A DNA stretch of 64,000 nucleotides. Origin: Bacteroidales bacterium UBA5326. GTDB lineage: Bacteria > Bacteroidota > Bacteroidia > Bacteroidales > UBA932. The notes below the pieces were generated by a model. The model saw nothing but the letters and a program-made list of their open reading frames with translations, searched no databases and had not been told where the DNA came from. Below are positions 33,010 through 41,532 of this stretch, piece by piece (the first letter of the stretch is position 1; every line of letters starts with the position of its first letter). Made by a program: the position numbers and the translations under genes. The stretch is from contig DHQY01000009.1 of NCBI GenBank assembly GCA_002408205.1, forward strand, positions 124,001 to 188,000, given 5' to 3'.

Positions 33010-33338
33010 TTTCGTAAGAGTTCAAGTGTTTCAACAATTTCTGTCCAGGCTTTATCCATATCCTGTAAAACCTCACGCCCTTTGTCGGTGAGGGTATAGT
33101 ATTTTCTGGGAGGTCCCTGGGGAGATTCTTCCCACCGGTAGGTTAACAAACCCTGATTCTTTTGTCTTGTCAAAAGAGGATACAGTGTTCCTTCCACCAC
33201 GATGATCCTGGCATCTTTAAGCTTACCAATCAGTTCAGAGGCGTAAGCGTCGCTCTTGTTAAGCACGCTCAGAATGCAATACTCCAAAACGCCTTTTCGC
33301 ATCTGCGACTTAATGTTATCTGTATTATTCTCGTTCAT
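33006..33338 (-). CDS. PadR-family transcriptional regulator (with PspC genes)
   Basis: 110-residue winged-helix regulator. KGVLEYCILSVLNKSDAYASELIGKL, VVEGTLYPLLTRQKNQGLL (recognition helix) and PRKYYTLTDKGREVL (wing) fit PadR. Lying between two PspC genes, it probably represses this operon through the inverted repeat at 34043-34061, upstream of the first gene. It is distinct in sequence from the other PadR at 25179-25493, and the two candidate operators also differ. Confidence 0.92.
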   Translation of the reverse strand: MNENNTDNIKSQMRKGVLEYCILSVLNKSDAYASELIGKLKDARIIVVEGTLYPLLTRQKNQGLLTYRWEESPQGPPRKYYTLTDKGREVLQDMDKAWTEIVETLELLRK

Positions 33339-33373
33339 GATCTCAAAATTTGATTAATAATATATTGATGGAA

Positions 33374-33973
33374 TTAACGGCGTCCGCCATACCTGCGCAG
33401 GTTTTCCGCAGTGACGGGTAACCCGCGCATTTCCAGTTTTTCAGAAGCCGTACGTGCCTTGGGAACGGCAATCCATAATATAACATAGATCCAGAACCCT
33501 GCACTGCCAAGGAATAAGGCGACAACGGCAATTACGCGCATGAGAACGGTGTCTATATCAAAATAAGCTGCCAGACCGCTGCAGACACCACCTATCATGG
33601 AGTCGTCGGGGTCGCGGTAAAAACGTCTGCGCGGTCTCTGACCTACACCGTCGTATTTTTCGTACCCGTCCGCAGTAGCCGAATGGCGACGTGTTTTTTT
33701 GCCAGATTCGTTTTCTTCCGCAGAATCATTTGGGTACCCCAATTGTAAAATAACACGTTCAACAATGGCAATAGTGACTACCTCGCTTTTCCCTTTTGTA
33801 TATTCATAAAAAAGTTCGGCAATGCGTTGTTCAACGTCTTCCATTACCTCTGAAGCCTCCCGGGTATCCATTTCACTACGGAAACGCTCCAGATACAGAT
33901 CAAGCTTTTGGTAGGCATCTTCTTCAATTACAAAGCTGCTGCCTCCGATTCCGACATTTACTACTTTCTTCAT
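33374..33973 (-). CDS. PspC-domain protein (199 aa)
   Basis: Shorter member of the PspC pair. N-terminal MKKVVNVGIGGSSFVIEEDAYQ and EVMEDVEQRIAELFYEY parallel the N-terminus of the 513-residue protein. The PspC domain (RRFYRDPDDSMIGGVCSGLAAYFDIDTVLMRVI) with one long hydrophobic segment (VVALFLGSAGFWIYVILWIAV) lies near residues 120-180. First gene of the operon; 35 bp separates it from padR. The promoter has the -7 box 34021-34028 with an upstream inverted repeat. Confidence 0.88.
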   Translation of the reverse strand: MKKVVNVGIGGSSFVIEEDAYQKLDLYLERFRSEMDTREASEVMEDVEQRIAELFYEYTKGKSEVVTIAIVERVILQLGYPNDSAEENESGKKTRRHSATADGYEKYDGVGQRPRRRFYRDPDDSMIGGVCSGLAAYFDIDTVLMRVIAVVALFLGSAGFWIYVILWIAVPKARTASEKLEMRGLPVTAENLRRYGGRR

Positions 33974-34020
33974 TTGTATTGGTTTTTTTAGTATTTGTTT
34001 CTTGTTAGAATTTTACGCCG

Positions 34021-34028
34021 CAAAGATA
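34021..34028 (-). promoter_or_regulatory. -7 box of PspC-PadR-PspC operon
   Basis: CAAAGATA on plus, TATCTTTG on minus, 47 nt before the ATG of the first PspC gene. Confidence 0.65.
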
Positions 34029-34042
34029 TATAAAATTTTTGA

Positions 34043-34061
34043 TACCTTGTATAGCAAGGTA
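34043..34061. promoter_or_regulatory. Candidate PadR operator (TACCTTG-N5-CAAGGTA)
   Basis: A perfect 7-bp inverted repeat, TACCTTG and CAAGGTA around TATAG. Its centre lies about 24 bp upstream of the operon's -7 box, so it overlaps the expected -33 region, a classical position for repression. Assignment to the operon's own PadR is inference. Confidence 0.6.
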
Positions 34062-34104
34062 CTGAATTTTTAATAAAATATGAGAAATTTCTTTTGCGAT
34101 GGCG

Positions 34105-34112
34105 TATCTTTG
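34105..34112 (+). promoter_or_regulatory. -7 box of sdaA
   Basis: TATCTTTG lies within what would be the first codons of an upstream in-frame ATG (34099). The ATG at 34117 starts 4 nt after the box, so sdaA mRNA is expected to be leaderless. Confidence 0.65.
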
Positions 34113-34116
34113 TCGC

Positions 34117-35310
34117 ATGGAGAGTATTAAAGAAATATTTAAGATCGGCCACGGGCCTTCAAGTTCACATACAATGGGTCCGAGGAAAGCGGCGTTGGTT
34201 TTCGGAGAGAAAAATCGTGAAGCGGAACGTTTTATTGTAACATTATATGGTAGCCTGGCAGCTACAGGAAAAGGTCACCTTACAGATCTGGCTATTATTT
34301 CGGCCTTTGAACCCAGACCTGTAGAGATCATATGGAATACAGATGTTATTCCCCGACCTCATCCCAATGGGATGGAATTCGCGGCTTATGACAACCGGGG
34401 CAACGAATTGGATCGATGGCTGACCTTCAGTATTGGAGGAGGCGATATTTCCGATACCGGCGTACGGAACAACAGGCATGTTATTTATCCTCTCAGAAAT
34501 ATGGCTGCCATCCTGGATTATTGCAAGAGTAACGGCATTCATTTCTGGGAATACGTTGCCCAATACGAAGACCGCGATATATGGGATTATCTGGCCACAG
34601 TATGGGATACTATGCAGCAAGCCATTCAGAGAGGGCTTGAAAACGAAGGCGTCCTGCCGGGTCCTCTTCATCTGGCGCGGAGAGCCACATCTTTTAATAC
34701 GAAGGCCCAGGGATATAAAGGGTCCATGCAGCGACGGGCGCTTGCATTTTCCTATGCCCTTGCAGTTGCCGAAGAAAATGCTGCCGGAGGATTAATTGTC
34801 ACGGCTCCCACCTGCGGGAGCTGCGGCGTGATACCTGCCGTCATGTATCTCGATAAAACTTGTTATTACTTTTCAGATAAGCGCATCATCAGAGCCCTGG
34901 CAACGGCCGGCCTGGTAGGGAACCTGATAAAAACGAATGCCTCTATTTCGGGTGCCGAGGTGGGATGCCAGGGAGAAGTGGGCTCTGCCTGCTCCATGGC
35001 CGCTGCCGCAGGGGTACAGCTTTTTGGAGGCAGTATTGCCCAGGTAGAATATGCTGCAAGCATGGGAATGGAACATTTTCTGGGTCTTACGTGCGATCCG
35101 GTTTGTGGCTTGGTCCAGATCCCCTGTATTGAAAGAAACGCCTTTGCGGCCACCCGGGCCATAGATGCCAATATGTATGCGTTATTGTCCGATGGGACAC
35201 ACAGGGTGAGCTTCGACAATGTTATCCAGGTAATGAAACAGACGGGGCACGATCTGCCATCTTTATATAAGGAAACATCTGCAGGGGGACTGGCTGTTTT
35301 GCACCATTGA
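34117..35310 (+). CDS. sdaA: L-serine ammonia-lyase (iron-sulfur type, single chain)
   Basis: Deaminates L-serine to pyruvate and ammonia using a [4Fe-4S] cluster. From the ATG at 34117 (MESIKEIFKIGHGPSSSHTMGP) the protein has 397 residues. GPSSSHTMGP is the beta-domain signature; the Cys ligands lie in APTCGSCGVIPAV and TCDPVCGLVQIPCIERN. I reject the ATG at 34099 because the -7 box (34105-34112) would lie inside the coding sequence. Together with kbl and gcvP in this window it points to serine/glycine/threonine catabolism. Thioredoxin follows after 56 bp. Confidence 0.94.
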   Translation: MESIKEIFKIGHGPSSSHTMGPRKAALVFGEKNREAERFIVTLYGSLAATGKGHLTDLAIISAFEPRPVEIIWNTDVIPRPHPNGMEFAAYDNRGNELDRWLTFSIGGGDISDTGVRNNRHVIYPLRNMAAILDYCKSNGIHFWEYVAQYEDRDIWDYLATVWDTMQQAIQRGLENEGVLPGPLHLARRATSFNTKAQGYKGSMQRRALAFSYALAVAEENAAGGLIVTAPTCGSCGVIPAVMYLDKTCYYFSDKRIIRALATAGLVGNLIKTNASISGAEVGCQGEVGSACSMAAAAGVQLFGGSIAQVEYAASMGMEHFLGLTCDPVCGLVQIPCIERNAFAATRAIDANMYALLSDGTHRVSFDNVIQVMKQTGHDLPSLYKETSAGGLAVLHH

Positions 35311-35365
35311 AAATGTTTTCTTATTTTTACATAAAGATAAAACTATAATTAATATTTAATTTATT

Positions 35366-35686
35366 ATGAGCCAAATAGTAACAGATGCGAACTTCAGTTC
35401 GGTGGTTTTAAAATCACCCATTCCCGTATTAGTGGATTTTTGGGCTACATGGTGCGGTCCCTGTCGTCAGATAGCCCCTGTTGTGGATGAAGTTTCTCAG
35501 GAATTCGAAGGAAAGGTTCTCGTATGTAAATGCGATGTGGATTCTTCTTCGGAAACTCCTGCCAAATATATGATACGCAGCATCCCAACCCTGCTTTTTT
35601 TCAAAAATGGCGAATTGGTGCACAAAATTGTAGGTGCCACCAACAAGCAGACCATTGTTGAAAAACTTAACTCTTTATTAAATTAA
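35366..35686 (+). CDS. trxA: Thioredoxin
   Basis: General disulfide reductant of 106 residues with the active site WATWCGPCRQ, the cis-Pro in RSIPTLLFFKNGE and a terminal helix. No signal peptide, so it is cytoplasmic. The upstream 56 bp contain no clear TAnnTTTG box, so it may be read from the sdaA transcript. A beta-barrel protein gene begins 6 bp downstream. Confidence 0.95.
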   Translation: MSQIVTDANFSSVVLKSPIPVLVDFWATWCGPCRQIAPVVDEVSQEFEGKVLVCKCDVDSSSETPAKYMIRSIPTLLFFKNGELVHKIVGATNKQTIVEKLNSLLN

Positions 35687-35691
35687 ATGTT

Positions 35692-36306
35692 ATGAAAAAA
35701 ATCTTGTTCTCGCTGGCGCTCCTTTTGTGCATGAGTCTGACCGTTAATGCTCAAAGTAGTTTTGTGGTCAAGGCCGGATTGAATTTTAATAAACTGGAAG
35801 ATATTAAGATCAACAATCTGGAACAATCCTGGAATTCACAGACCGGTTTTCATGCCGGAATTGGCGCTCAATACAGGATACCCCTTGTGGGACTGTCGTT
35901 CCAGCCAGAAATCCTTTACAGCCGTATGCGTACCGATGTTTTCGGGGAAGTGGGTTCTGAATCATACCATTTCCGTATAGATTATCTGGATGTTCCCATT
36001 AATGTGCAGTGGGGTATCAATATCCTTTTCCTGCGTCCGTATGTATTCGCTGCTCCTTATGTAAGATATGCCATCTCAAAAGGAGAATTTCTGGATCGGG
36101 TGGAGTGGGACGATCTCAACCGGTTCGATTACGGGTTAAGCCTGGGTGCCGGACTTGAGATCTGGAAATTGCAGATATCGGGCAAATACAGCTGGAGCTT
36201 CGGTAAGCTGGCCGATAACGGGTCCATTCATATAGATTCGGACAATTGGAAACTCGACGACGCCAACATGAGAGGATTTGAACTCTCTGTTGCGTTCCTT
36301 TTCTAG
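35692..36306 (+). CDS. Outer-membrane beta-barrel protein (PorT-like)
   Basis: 204 residues with signal peptide (MKKILFSLALLLCMSLTVNA) and alternating hydrophobic strands: SSFVVKAGLNFNKL, FHAGIGAQYRIPLVGLSFQPEILYS, YLDVPINVQWGI, FDYGLSLGAGLEIWKLQISGKYSW. The end ELSVAFLF has the C-terminal aromatic recognised by the BAM machinery. An eight-stranded barrel of the PorT/OMP_b-brl_2 type is likely. It lies 6 bp after trxA and 4 bp before the polyprenyl synthase gene, all co-oriented. The specific role is unknown. Confidence 0.85.
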   Translation: MKKILFSLALLLCMSLTVNAQSSFVVKAGLNFNKLEDIKINNLEQSWNSQTGFHAGIGAQYRIPLVGLSFQPEILYSRMRTDVFGEVGSESYHFRIDYLDVPINVQWGINILFLRPYVFAAPYVRYAISKGEFLDRVEWDDLNRFDYGLSLGAGLEIWKLQISGKYSWSFGKLADNGSIHIDSDNWKLDDANMRGFELSVAFLF

Positions 36307-36309
36307 CCA

Positions 36310-37284
36310 ATGCATGATTTCAATAAGATAAAGCTGTCTTTGCTCCCTCACTGGGAGGCTTTTGAAAACCTTTTCAAGACAGCTTTATCTTCTTCCTATA
36401 CTCTTATATCTACCATTAACGCTTACTTGCTCAACAGACCGGGGAAGCAGTTGCGGCCTGTTTTAGCTATTCTTTCTGCCTATGTTTGCGGAACTCCGGG
36501 CCCTCTGACGCATGCCGTGGCAGCTGTGGCCGAGATGCTCCATACGGCCTCGTTACTTCATGATGACGTGGCAGACAACGCCGACACGCGTCGTGGAGGA
36601 TGGAGTGTACAAAAACTTTTTGGAGCACAGGCATCCATCCTGCTCGGTGATTTCTGGTTTGCAAGGGCTTTTCAGCTATTACTCGATTATAAAGGAAGGG
36701 ATTTGCTGCCGTTATATGCAGAAGCAATAAGGGGCTTGAGCGAAGGTGAATTGTACCAGATGGAGAAGGCTCAGACGCTCGACATAAATTGCGAAGAATA
36801 CTATAATATATGTGCTGCCAAGACGGTTTCACTTTTCAAGGCCGCCATGGTTTCCGGGGCGCTTTCTGTCCCGGAGAAAGAGGCTGCCCGGCAAGCTGTT
36901 CCCGTTATTGAGCAGATTGCATATCATATGGGTATGGCCTTCCAGATAAGGGACGACATGCTGGATTACCGGCCCGAGATCAGTTCGGGGAAACCGGCTT
37001 ATATAGACATCTCTGAATCTAAAATTACCCTTCCGCTGCTGGGGGCCCTGGAACAGGCAGGAGACAAAAAAAACAGGCCATTGGTTGCCGAATGGATAAG
37101 ACAGACGGTAGCGGGAAGCAATCTGGCCCTGCAGCAGATTATTCAATTTGTTGATACCTATAATGGGATGGAATACGCTCACCGGATCTGCATGCAACAT
37201 ACAGATAAAGCCGATGAGTTGATCAACCGGCTGCCTCCGTCTGAATGGCGGGATTGTCTACTGCAAATTTCAGATACGTTATAG
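36310..37284 (+). CDS. Polyprenyl diphosphate synthase (trans, long-chain)
   Basis: Class I trans-prenyltransferase of 324 residues that elongates isoprenyl diphosphate, here probably for the menaquinone side chain. The first Asp-rich motif is LLHDDVADNADTRRG, the second FQIRDDMLDY; GKQLRPVLAILSAY near the N-terminus is also typical. The product length cannot be set from sequence by eye, although the small residues before the first motif (HTASLLHDD) are compatible with long chains (IspB-like). Its end overlaps the convergent trmB gene by 62 bp, the longest convergent overlap in the window. Confidence 0.92.
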   Translation: MHDFNKIKLSLLPHWEAFENLFKTALSSSYTLISTINAYLLNRPGKQLRPVLAILSAYVCGTPGPLTHAVAAVAEMLHTASLLHDDVADNADTRRGGWSVQKLFGAQASILLGDFWFARAFQLLLDYKGRDLLPLYAEAIRGLSEGELYQMEKAQTLDINCEEYYNICAAKTVSLFKAAMVSGALSVPEKEAARQAVPVIEQIAYHMGMAFQIRDDMLDYRPEISSGKPAYIDISESKITLPLLGALEQAGDKKNRPLVAEWIRQTVAGSNLALQQIIQFVDTYNGMEYAHRICMQHTDKADELINRLPPSEWRDCLLQISDTL

Positions 37285-37924
37285 CTTTCCCCTGTGCCAG
37301 AAAATGGCTTTCATAATAGGTTCTTACAGAAAGAATCTCATGGGCGGGCACTTCTCCGCTTCGATATATATCCGGGATTGCCTCCAGGATTCTCATATCT
37401 TCCCGTTGCTGTACCACCTCTTTAGTGTAATCAAATAATTCCCGGCTGTCCGTTTTCAGATGAATGACTGCTTCCGGCTTCAGGAAGGCCTTGTATTTGT
37501 TCAAAAAGGGAGGGGCCGTTAGTCTTTTGTTTTCTCTCTTGGGCTGAGGATCGGGGAATGTGATCCAAATCTCCGAGACTTCTCCCGGGCCAAAAAAACT
37601 TTCAATAAACTCTATACGTCCGCGGACAAATGCAACGTTGGAACGATGTTCTTCAAGAGCCGTTCTGGCTCCGCGCCATAACCGGGCTCCTTTTATATCC
37701 ATGCCAAGAAAATTCATGTCCTCATGCAGTGCGGCCAGGGCCAGTGTATATTCTCCCTTTCCGCAACCCAATTCCAGGACAATAGGATGATTGTTGCCGA
37801 ATACATGCTCTCCCCAGCGCCCTTTCAGTTCATAATCCCGATGAAAGATCTCATCAAAAGAAGGTTGATAGAGGTTGTGGAAATTTTTATTTTCTTCAAA
37901 TCTGCGAAGCTTATCTTTTCCCAT
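37223..37924 (-). CDS. trmB: tRNA (guanine-46-N7)-methyltransferase
   Basis: SAM-dependent enzyme of 233 residues making m7G46 in the tRNA variable loop. VLELGCGKGEYTLALA is the SAM-binding motif, NFLGMDIKGARLWRGA the following acidic strand, and ITFPDPQPKRENKRLTAPPFLNKY the TrmB signature with catalytic Asp and Arg. The usual TrmB PDPW is PDPQPK here, common in Bacteroidota. Last gene of a five-gene operon; the start is 3 bp after gldH. Confidence 0.94.
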   Translation of the reverse strand: MGKDKLRRFEENKNFHNLYQPSFDEIFHRDYELKGRWGEHVFGNNHPIVLELGCGKGEYTLALAALHEDMNFLGMDIKGARLWRGARTALEEHRSNVAFVRGRIEFIESFFGPGEVSEIWITFPDPQPKRENKRLTAPPFLNKYKAFLKPEAVIHLKTDSRELFDYTKEVVQQREDMRILEAIPDIYRSGEVPAHEILSVRTYYESHFLAQGKAITYLKFAVDNPAIQTEAAG

Positions 37925-37927
37925 GTA

Positions 37928-38386
37928 TCAATCAGATATTTTTTCTATAAGCAAACCTGCGGAGGTCACTCCTTCCAGAAGGCTCCGTGGCATATTGTGG
38001 AATAACCGCCATTGGACGGGATCTCCCGGATGCATCACCAGCGAATCACGGAGAACAAAACGGTAATCGTTGTAAAGTCCCGAAGAAATGACGGACGATC
38101 CGGCGAGCGGAAGCCAGAATGTATCGGAGAGGAAGGCGGTTTGGATTTTTAATGATAAATATTGGTAGTTATAATCCCGGGTCAGGCGTAAGTCCAGCAG
38201 TAAACGCCATATGGCGGAATCTCTGGGCGTAAGCGTCAGTTCAACAGGTCGTGCTTTTTCCCATCCCCCCGCGGGCAGAAAGGATTGCTCCTGATAGGAA
38301 TCAGGCAGAGAGCAGGCATTTAGGGCTGGCAACAAAAAGAATAAAAGGAAAACACAGATACTTCTATTTTTGCTGAGGCTGACCAT
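37928..38386 (-). CDS. gldH: Gliding-motility-type lipoprotein GldH
   Basis: Lipoprotein of 152 residues. Starting at the ATG 38384-38386 (MVSLSKNRSICVFLLFFLLP) puts the lipobox LNAC at residue 25. The body contains PVELTLTPRDSAIWRLLLDLRLTRDYNYQYLSLKIQT and DPVQWRLFHNMP, matching GldH. It is required for gliding in Flavobacterium, but GldH also occurs in many non-motile Bacteroidales, so motility is not implied. It overlaps the 3' end of ricT by 23 bp. The longer frame up to 38485 lies wholly inside ricT and is not needed. Confidence 0.85.
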   Translation of the reverse strand: MVSLSKNRSICVFLLFFLLPALNACSLPDSYQEQSFLPAGGWEKARPVELTLTPRDSAIWRLLLDLRLTRDYNYQYLSLKIQTAFLSDTFWLPLAGSSVISSGLYNDYRFVLRDSLVMHPGDPVQWRLFHNMPRSLLEGVTSAGLLIEKISD

Positions 38387-39515
38387 TGTTTTTTCGTCCC
38401 GGTTTCTTGCGTTTGTTTTTGGCTTGTTTGTCAAAACGGGTAATGCTGTCTTCTCCGGCGGCCGATTTGAATCCGTTATCTTCATGATTGTTGTTGGGTC
38501 GTGTCAGCAGAGAGGGGACCTTTTCACCTTTTTTATTGGCAGCCAGCATTTCCTTTACATTTTGAACATCTACCGGCTGCATGTTAGTCATGCTGTGCGG
38601 ATCGTAACTGAACCACATGATCCCTTTAAGAACGTCGGTCTTTACAAGATAAACAGGTCCGTCTTCAGTCTCAATAGGATGGTTGACAGTGGGCATTTCT
38701 TTGTGGGCATCCATGTAGACAGCCGTTTCAAAATTAATGCAGCATTTAAGTTTGGAACACTGTCCGGCCAGTTTCTGAGGATTCAGGGAAAGATCCTGAA
38801 TCCTGGCCGCCTGGGTCGTAATTGAATTGAAATCGGCCATCCAGCGGCTGCAACACAACTCCTGGCCGCAAACACCCAGTCCCCCAATCAGACCGGCTTC
38901 CTGTCTGGCCCCGAATTGACGCATCTCTATTCTAATGGCGAATTCGGAGGCAAATAACTTGATTAGCCGACGGAAATCAACGCGCTCATCTGCAATATAA
39001 TAAAAAATGGCTTTGGATCCGTCACCCTGAAATTCCACATCGCCAATCTTCATTTGAAGTCCTTCATCGGCAGCAATCTGCCGGGAACGGATCATAACAT
39101 GATGTTCCCTGGCAATAGCCTCCTGCCATTTTTCCATATCAAGGAGTTTGGCTTTGCGGTAGATTTTTTTGAATTCGTAGGTCTCCGGGTTAATATGTCT
39201 TCTGACCATTTGTTTGGCCACGGCAGATCCGTCCAGATTAATGATACCTATGTCGTGTCCGGTGGTCGCTTCAACGGCAACAATATCCCCAACGGCCAGC
39301 TGTAGTCCCGAGGTGTTGCGGAAATATCCCTTATGGGTATTTTTGAAACGGATTTCGAAGATATCGGAATATTTACCGGGGGGAAAACCTTCAAGCCAGT
39401 CGAAAGTAGCCAGTTTGCAACAACTGTATATCATCTTGCAATTGAGGTCTCCCTGCGGAATCCGTTCTACGGTACAGCCCCGGGAACAGTCCCATTGTAA
39501 TGTTGAATCTTCCAT
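38364..39515 (-). CDS. ricT: PSP1-domain protein RicT
   Basis: 383-residue cytoplasmic protein with the PSP1 C-terminal domain; in Bacillus RicT (YaaT) joins an Fe-S-containing complex affecting RNA processing and sporulation or biofilm switches. Conserved Cys-rich segments GGLGVCGQELCCSRWM and KLAGQCSKLKCCINFE are intact, compatible with cluster binding. A basic, disordered tail ends KNKRKKPGRKNNGQPQQK. The holB stop lies 12 bp upstream and gldH begins inside its end. The role in Bacteroidota is unclear to me. Confidence 0.88.
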   Translation of the reverse strand: MEDSTLQWDCSRGCTVERIPQGDLNCKMIYSCCKLATFDWLEGFPPGKYSDIFEIRFKNTHKGYFRNTSGLQLAVGDIVAVEATTGHDIGIINLDGSAVAKQMVRRHINPETYEFKKIYRKAKLLDMEKWQEAIAREHHVMIRSRQIAADEGLQMKIGDVEFQGDGSKAIFYYIADERVDFRRLIKLFASEFAIRIEMRQFGARQEAGLIGGLGVCGQELCCSRWMADFNSITTQAARIQDLSLNPQKLAGQCSKLKCCINFETAVYMDAHKEMPTVNHPIETEDGPVYLVKTDVLKGIMWFSYDPHSMTNMQPVDVQNVKEMLAANKKGEKVPSLLTRPNNNHEDNGFKSAAGEDSITRFDKQAKNKRKKPGRKNNGQPQQK

Positions 39516-39527
39516 CTGATCAATAAT

Positions 39528-40496
39528 CTACTTTTGCAAAGATACGAAAAAGAAGAAAGCAAGGGAACAAAACAGCGGACGGGCGTTTACATTACGTTCT
39601 ATTTGCTCGGGGATAGCATTTAACTGCTCGTAGGCTTTCGGGAAAAAATCACTGTTCATGTGTGCAATCCGTGGCGTTGCAACGATCTGTTGCTCCCGGT
39701 CCAGCCTTACCTGATCCGGCAGATCTAAAGAGATCATAAAATATTCACGAAGCAGACGTAAGGACTGATTGACAAAATTTTTCTGGTATTCCCGGCTTCT
39801 GACGGCCATATCTTCGGCCCAGTCCAGCACAAGGGAAGCTTTTCCCGCAAGACACAAATCCAAAAGCTCTTCTATGTCCCGGATACTCTCTTTATCAGGC
39901 GCTTTAAGATGGCCCGGGGGCACCGGAATATTCATGCACCGGCTGCGGATGGTAGGGAGCAAAAGGTACGGATGTTCGCTTACAAGAAAAAAATAAGTCC
40001 CGGCAGGCGGTTCTTCCAGGATCTTTAACAGTTTATTGCCCGCAGGAAGGTTCATCCGTTCCGGTAGCCAGATGATCATAACCTTTACCGAACTTTCAAA
40101 AGGTTTGAACTGAAGTTTTCTGAGCATCGCTTCTGCTTCGGCTACACTTATTGTTCCCTGCTTATTCTCAATATCCAGCATATTGTACCAGTCCTGTTCG
40201 GTAAGCCCCGGATTATTAAGGCAGGCTTCCCGCCAAAGTTCAATAAAGTCATCCGTGACCGGTGGCCTGGAGCCCGTCATTCCTTTGGGTTTGTTAACGG
40301 GAACGGCAAAATGAATGTCGGGATGAATAAGTTTTGTTGTTTTTGCACAGGCCGGGCAGATACCGCACGGTGTCTGATCTACCGTGTTTTTATTGGTGCA
40401 GTGGAGGTATTGAGCAAGAGAAAGGGCTAACGGTAAAGCACCGGAGCCCTCTTCTCCACAAAATAATATGGCGTGAGACAATCTGTCTATTCGCAC
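39528..40496 (-). CDS. DNA polymerase III delta-prime subunit (HolB-like), short N-terminus
   Basis: Clamp-loader subunit related to DnaX/HolB. SHAILFCGEEGSGALPLALSLAQYL carries a P-loop without the catalytic Lys (GEEGSGAL), as expected for delta-prime. A zinc module CGICPACAKT follows at about 45-55, then KVMIIWLPERMNLPAGNKLLKILEEPPAGTYFFLVSE and TIRSRCMN (sensor 1 / SRC). The only usable start is GTG at 40494-40496, since an in-frame stop lies 15 nt upstream. Relative to homologues about 20-25 N-terminal residues (the usual FxxVIGQ segment) are missing. It overlaps the end of the upstream TPR gene by 10 bp. Confidence 0.85.
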   Translation of the reverse strand: MRIDRLSHAILFCGEEGSGALPLALSLAQYLHCTNKNTVDQTPCGICPACAKTTKLIHPDIHFAVPVNKPKGMTGSRPPVTDDFIELWREACLNNPGLTEQDWYNMLDIENKQGTISVAEAEAMLRKLQFKPFESSVKVMIIWLPERMNLPAGNKLLKILEEPPAGTYFFLVSEHPYLLLPTIRSRCMNIPVPPGHLKAPDKESIRDIEELLDLCLAGKASLVLDWAEDMAVRSREYQKNFVNQSLRLLREYFMISLDLPDQVRLDREQQIVATPRIAHMNSDFFPKAYEQLNAIPEQIERNVNARPLFCSLAFFFFVSLQK

Positions 40497-41440
40497 TTCA
40501 ATTCCGTTTTAATTTTATATTCGGCAATGGATTTAAAATTGGGGTCATTCAGGATTTTGTGATAATAGGTGCATGCACTGGCTTTATCTCCAAGACCTTC
40601 ATAAACAACAGCCATACGGTAAAATGAGTTGTTGATGTCTTTGGCGGAAGGATTGTCGGCCACCACTTTTTCCCAGGCCTTAAGGGCTTCCGGGTATTTT
40701 TTAAGCTCAATGGCGGCTAGGCCGATAAGTTTATAGGCCTGAACGTTATCGGTTTCATCTGCCGCTTTCTGAGCGGCTTCGTAAGTGCCGGCCCAATCTT
40801 TAGATTTCTGCGCGCTCACAGCACGCTTCAAAAAGATAGATCCCAACAGCTTACGGGCATTATCTTCCTGCCCGAACTCTTTGGCTTTCTCAAAAGCAGC
40901 TAACGCATCGTCTTCTTTCCCTAAATTGGCAGAAGCCTGACCAATGCGCAGATAAGCCGCTCCGTTCTGAGGATCGAAATCCAGTACCTTCTTATAGTTT
41001 TCAAGCGCTGCGGCAAAATCTTTTGCATTGAATGCATCGCTTGCCATGATATTATAAATTTTAGAAGCAACATCCCTGGCCTCGGTAACAATTCCGGTCT
41101 CATCGTTATATTCCTGAGCGGTTTTGGTTGCTTTTTCCAAAACCGAAAGAGCTTCGGCGCTGTTTTTTGCGGCAGCCAGTTCTTTAGCCTGACGAAAGTA
41201 AAGCTGGGGAATGAGATTTTTGCAGTCGGTGACAACCGAAACGCCCTCTTCTCCCAATGCCGTTGCCAGTTCAAGGGCACGTGTCAGATTTTCCAAAGCA
41301 ACGGGATAATTTCCTTCTTGTGCTGCAGTGGCACCATTGTTGTAGGCCTCAATGGCTGCGTTAATATCTTGCGCCTGTGCGGTACCGAGTGAGATTACCA
41401 ATAAGATTGCTGTGGCAAATAGAGTTTTGATTTTGTTCAT
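40487..41440 (-). CDS. Periplasmic TPR-repeat protein
   Basis: 317 residues. Signal peptide MNKIKTLFATAILLVISLGTAQAQ, then TPR units such as AAIEAYNNGATAAQEGNYPVALENL, DFAAALENYKKVLDFDPQNGAAYL and KKYPEALKAWEKVVADNP, so most of the mature protein is a helical solenoid for protein-protein contacts. First gene of the TPR-holB-ricT-gldH-trmB operon, whose members overlap or are separated by 12 bp or less. Its promoter is a mirror type shared with the M16-like gene. Function unknown. Confidence 0.85.
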   Translation of the reverse strand: MNKIKTLFATAILLVISLGTAQAQDINAAIEAYNNGATAAQEGNYPVALENLTRALELATALGEEGVSVVTDCKNLIPQLYFRQAKELAAAKNSAEALSVLEKATKTAQEYNDETGIVTEARDVASKIYNIMASDAFNAKDFAAALENYKKVLDFDPQNGAAYLRIGQASANLGKEDDALAAFEKAKEFGQEDNARKLLGSIFLKRAVSAQKSKDWAGTYEAAQKAADETDNVQAYKLIGLAAIELKKYPEALKAWEKVVADNPSAKDINNSFYRMAVVYEGLGDKASACTYYHKILNDPNFKSIAEYKIKTELKCE

Positions 41441-41485
41441 CTGGATTAAGTTTATATATGATTGTTAACGATTTCCATAGAAACA

Positions 41486-41513
41486 CAAAGGTAAATGTTT
41501 TTTTATACCTTTG
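41486..41513. promoter_or_regulatory. Mirror promoter TPR-holB operon / M16-like gene
   Basis: CAAAGGTA (41486-41493; minus) and TACCTTTG (41506-41513; plus) are exact reverse complements separated by a 12-bp, T-rich spacer. This is the most symmetric example in the window. Confidence 0.78.
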
Positions 41514-41532
41514 CAATTGCAGATAGTATAAA

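Noticed and set aside
37928..38386. gldH as evidence of gliding motility
   Set aside because: No other gld/spr genes in the window, and GldH occurs in non-gliding Bacteroidales.
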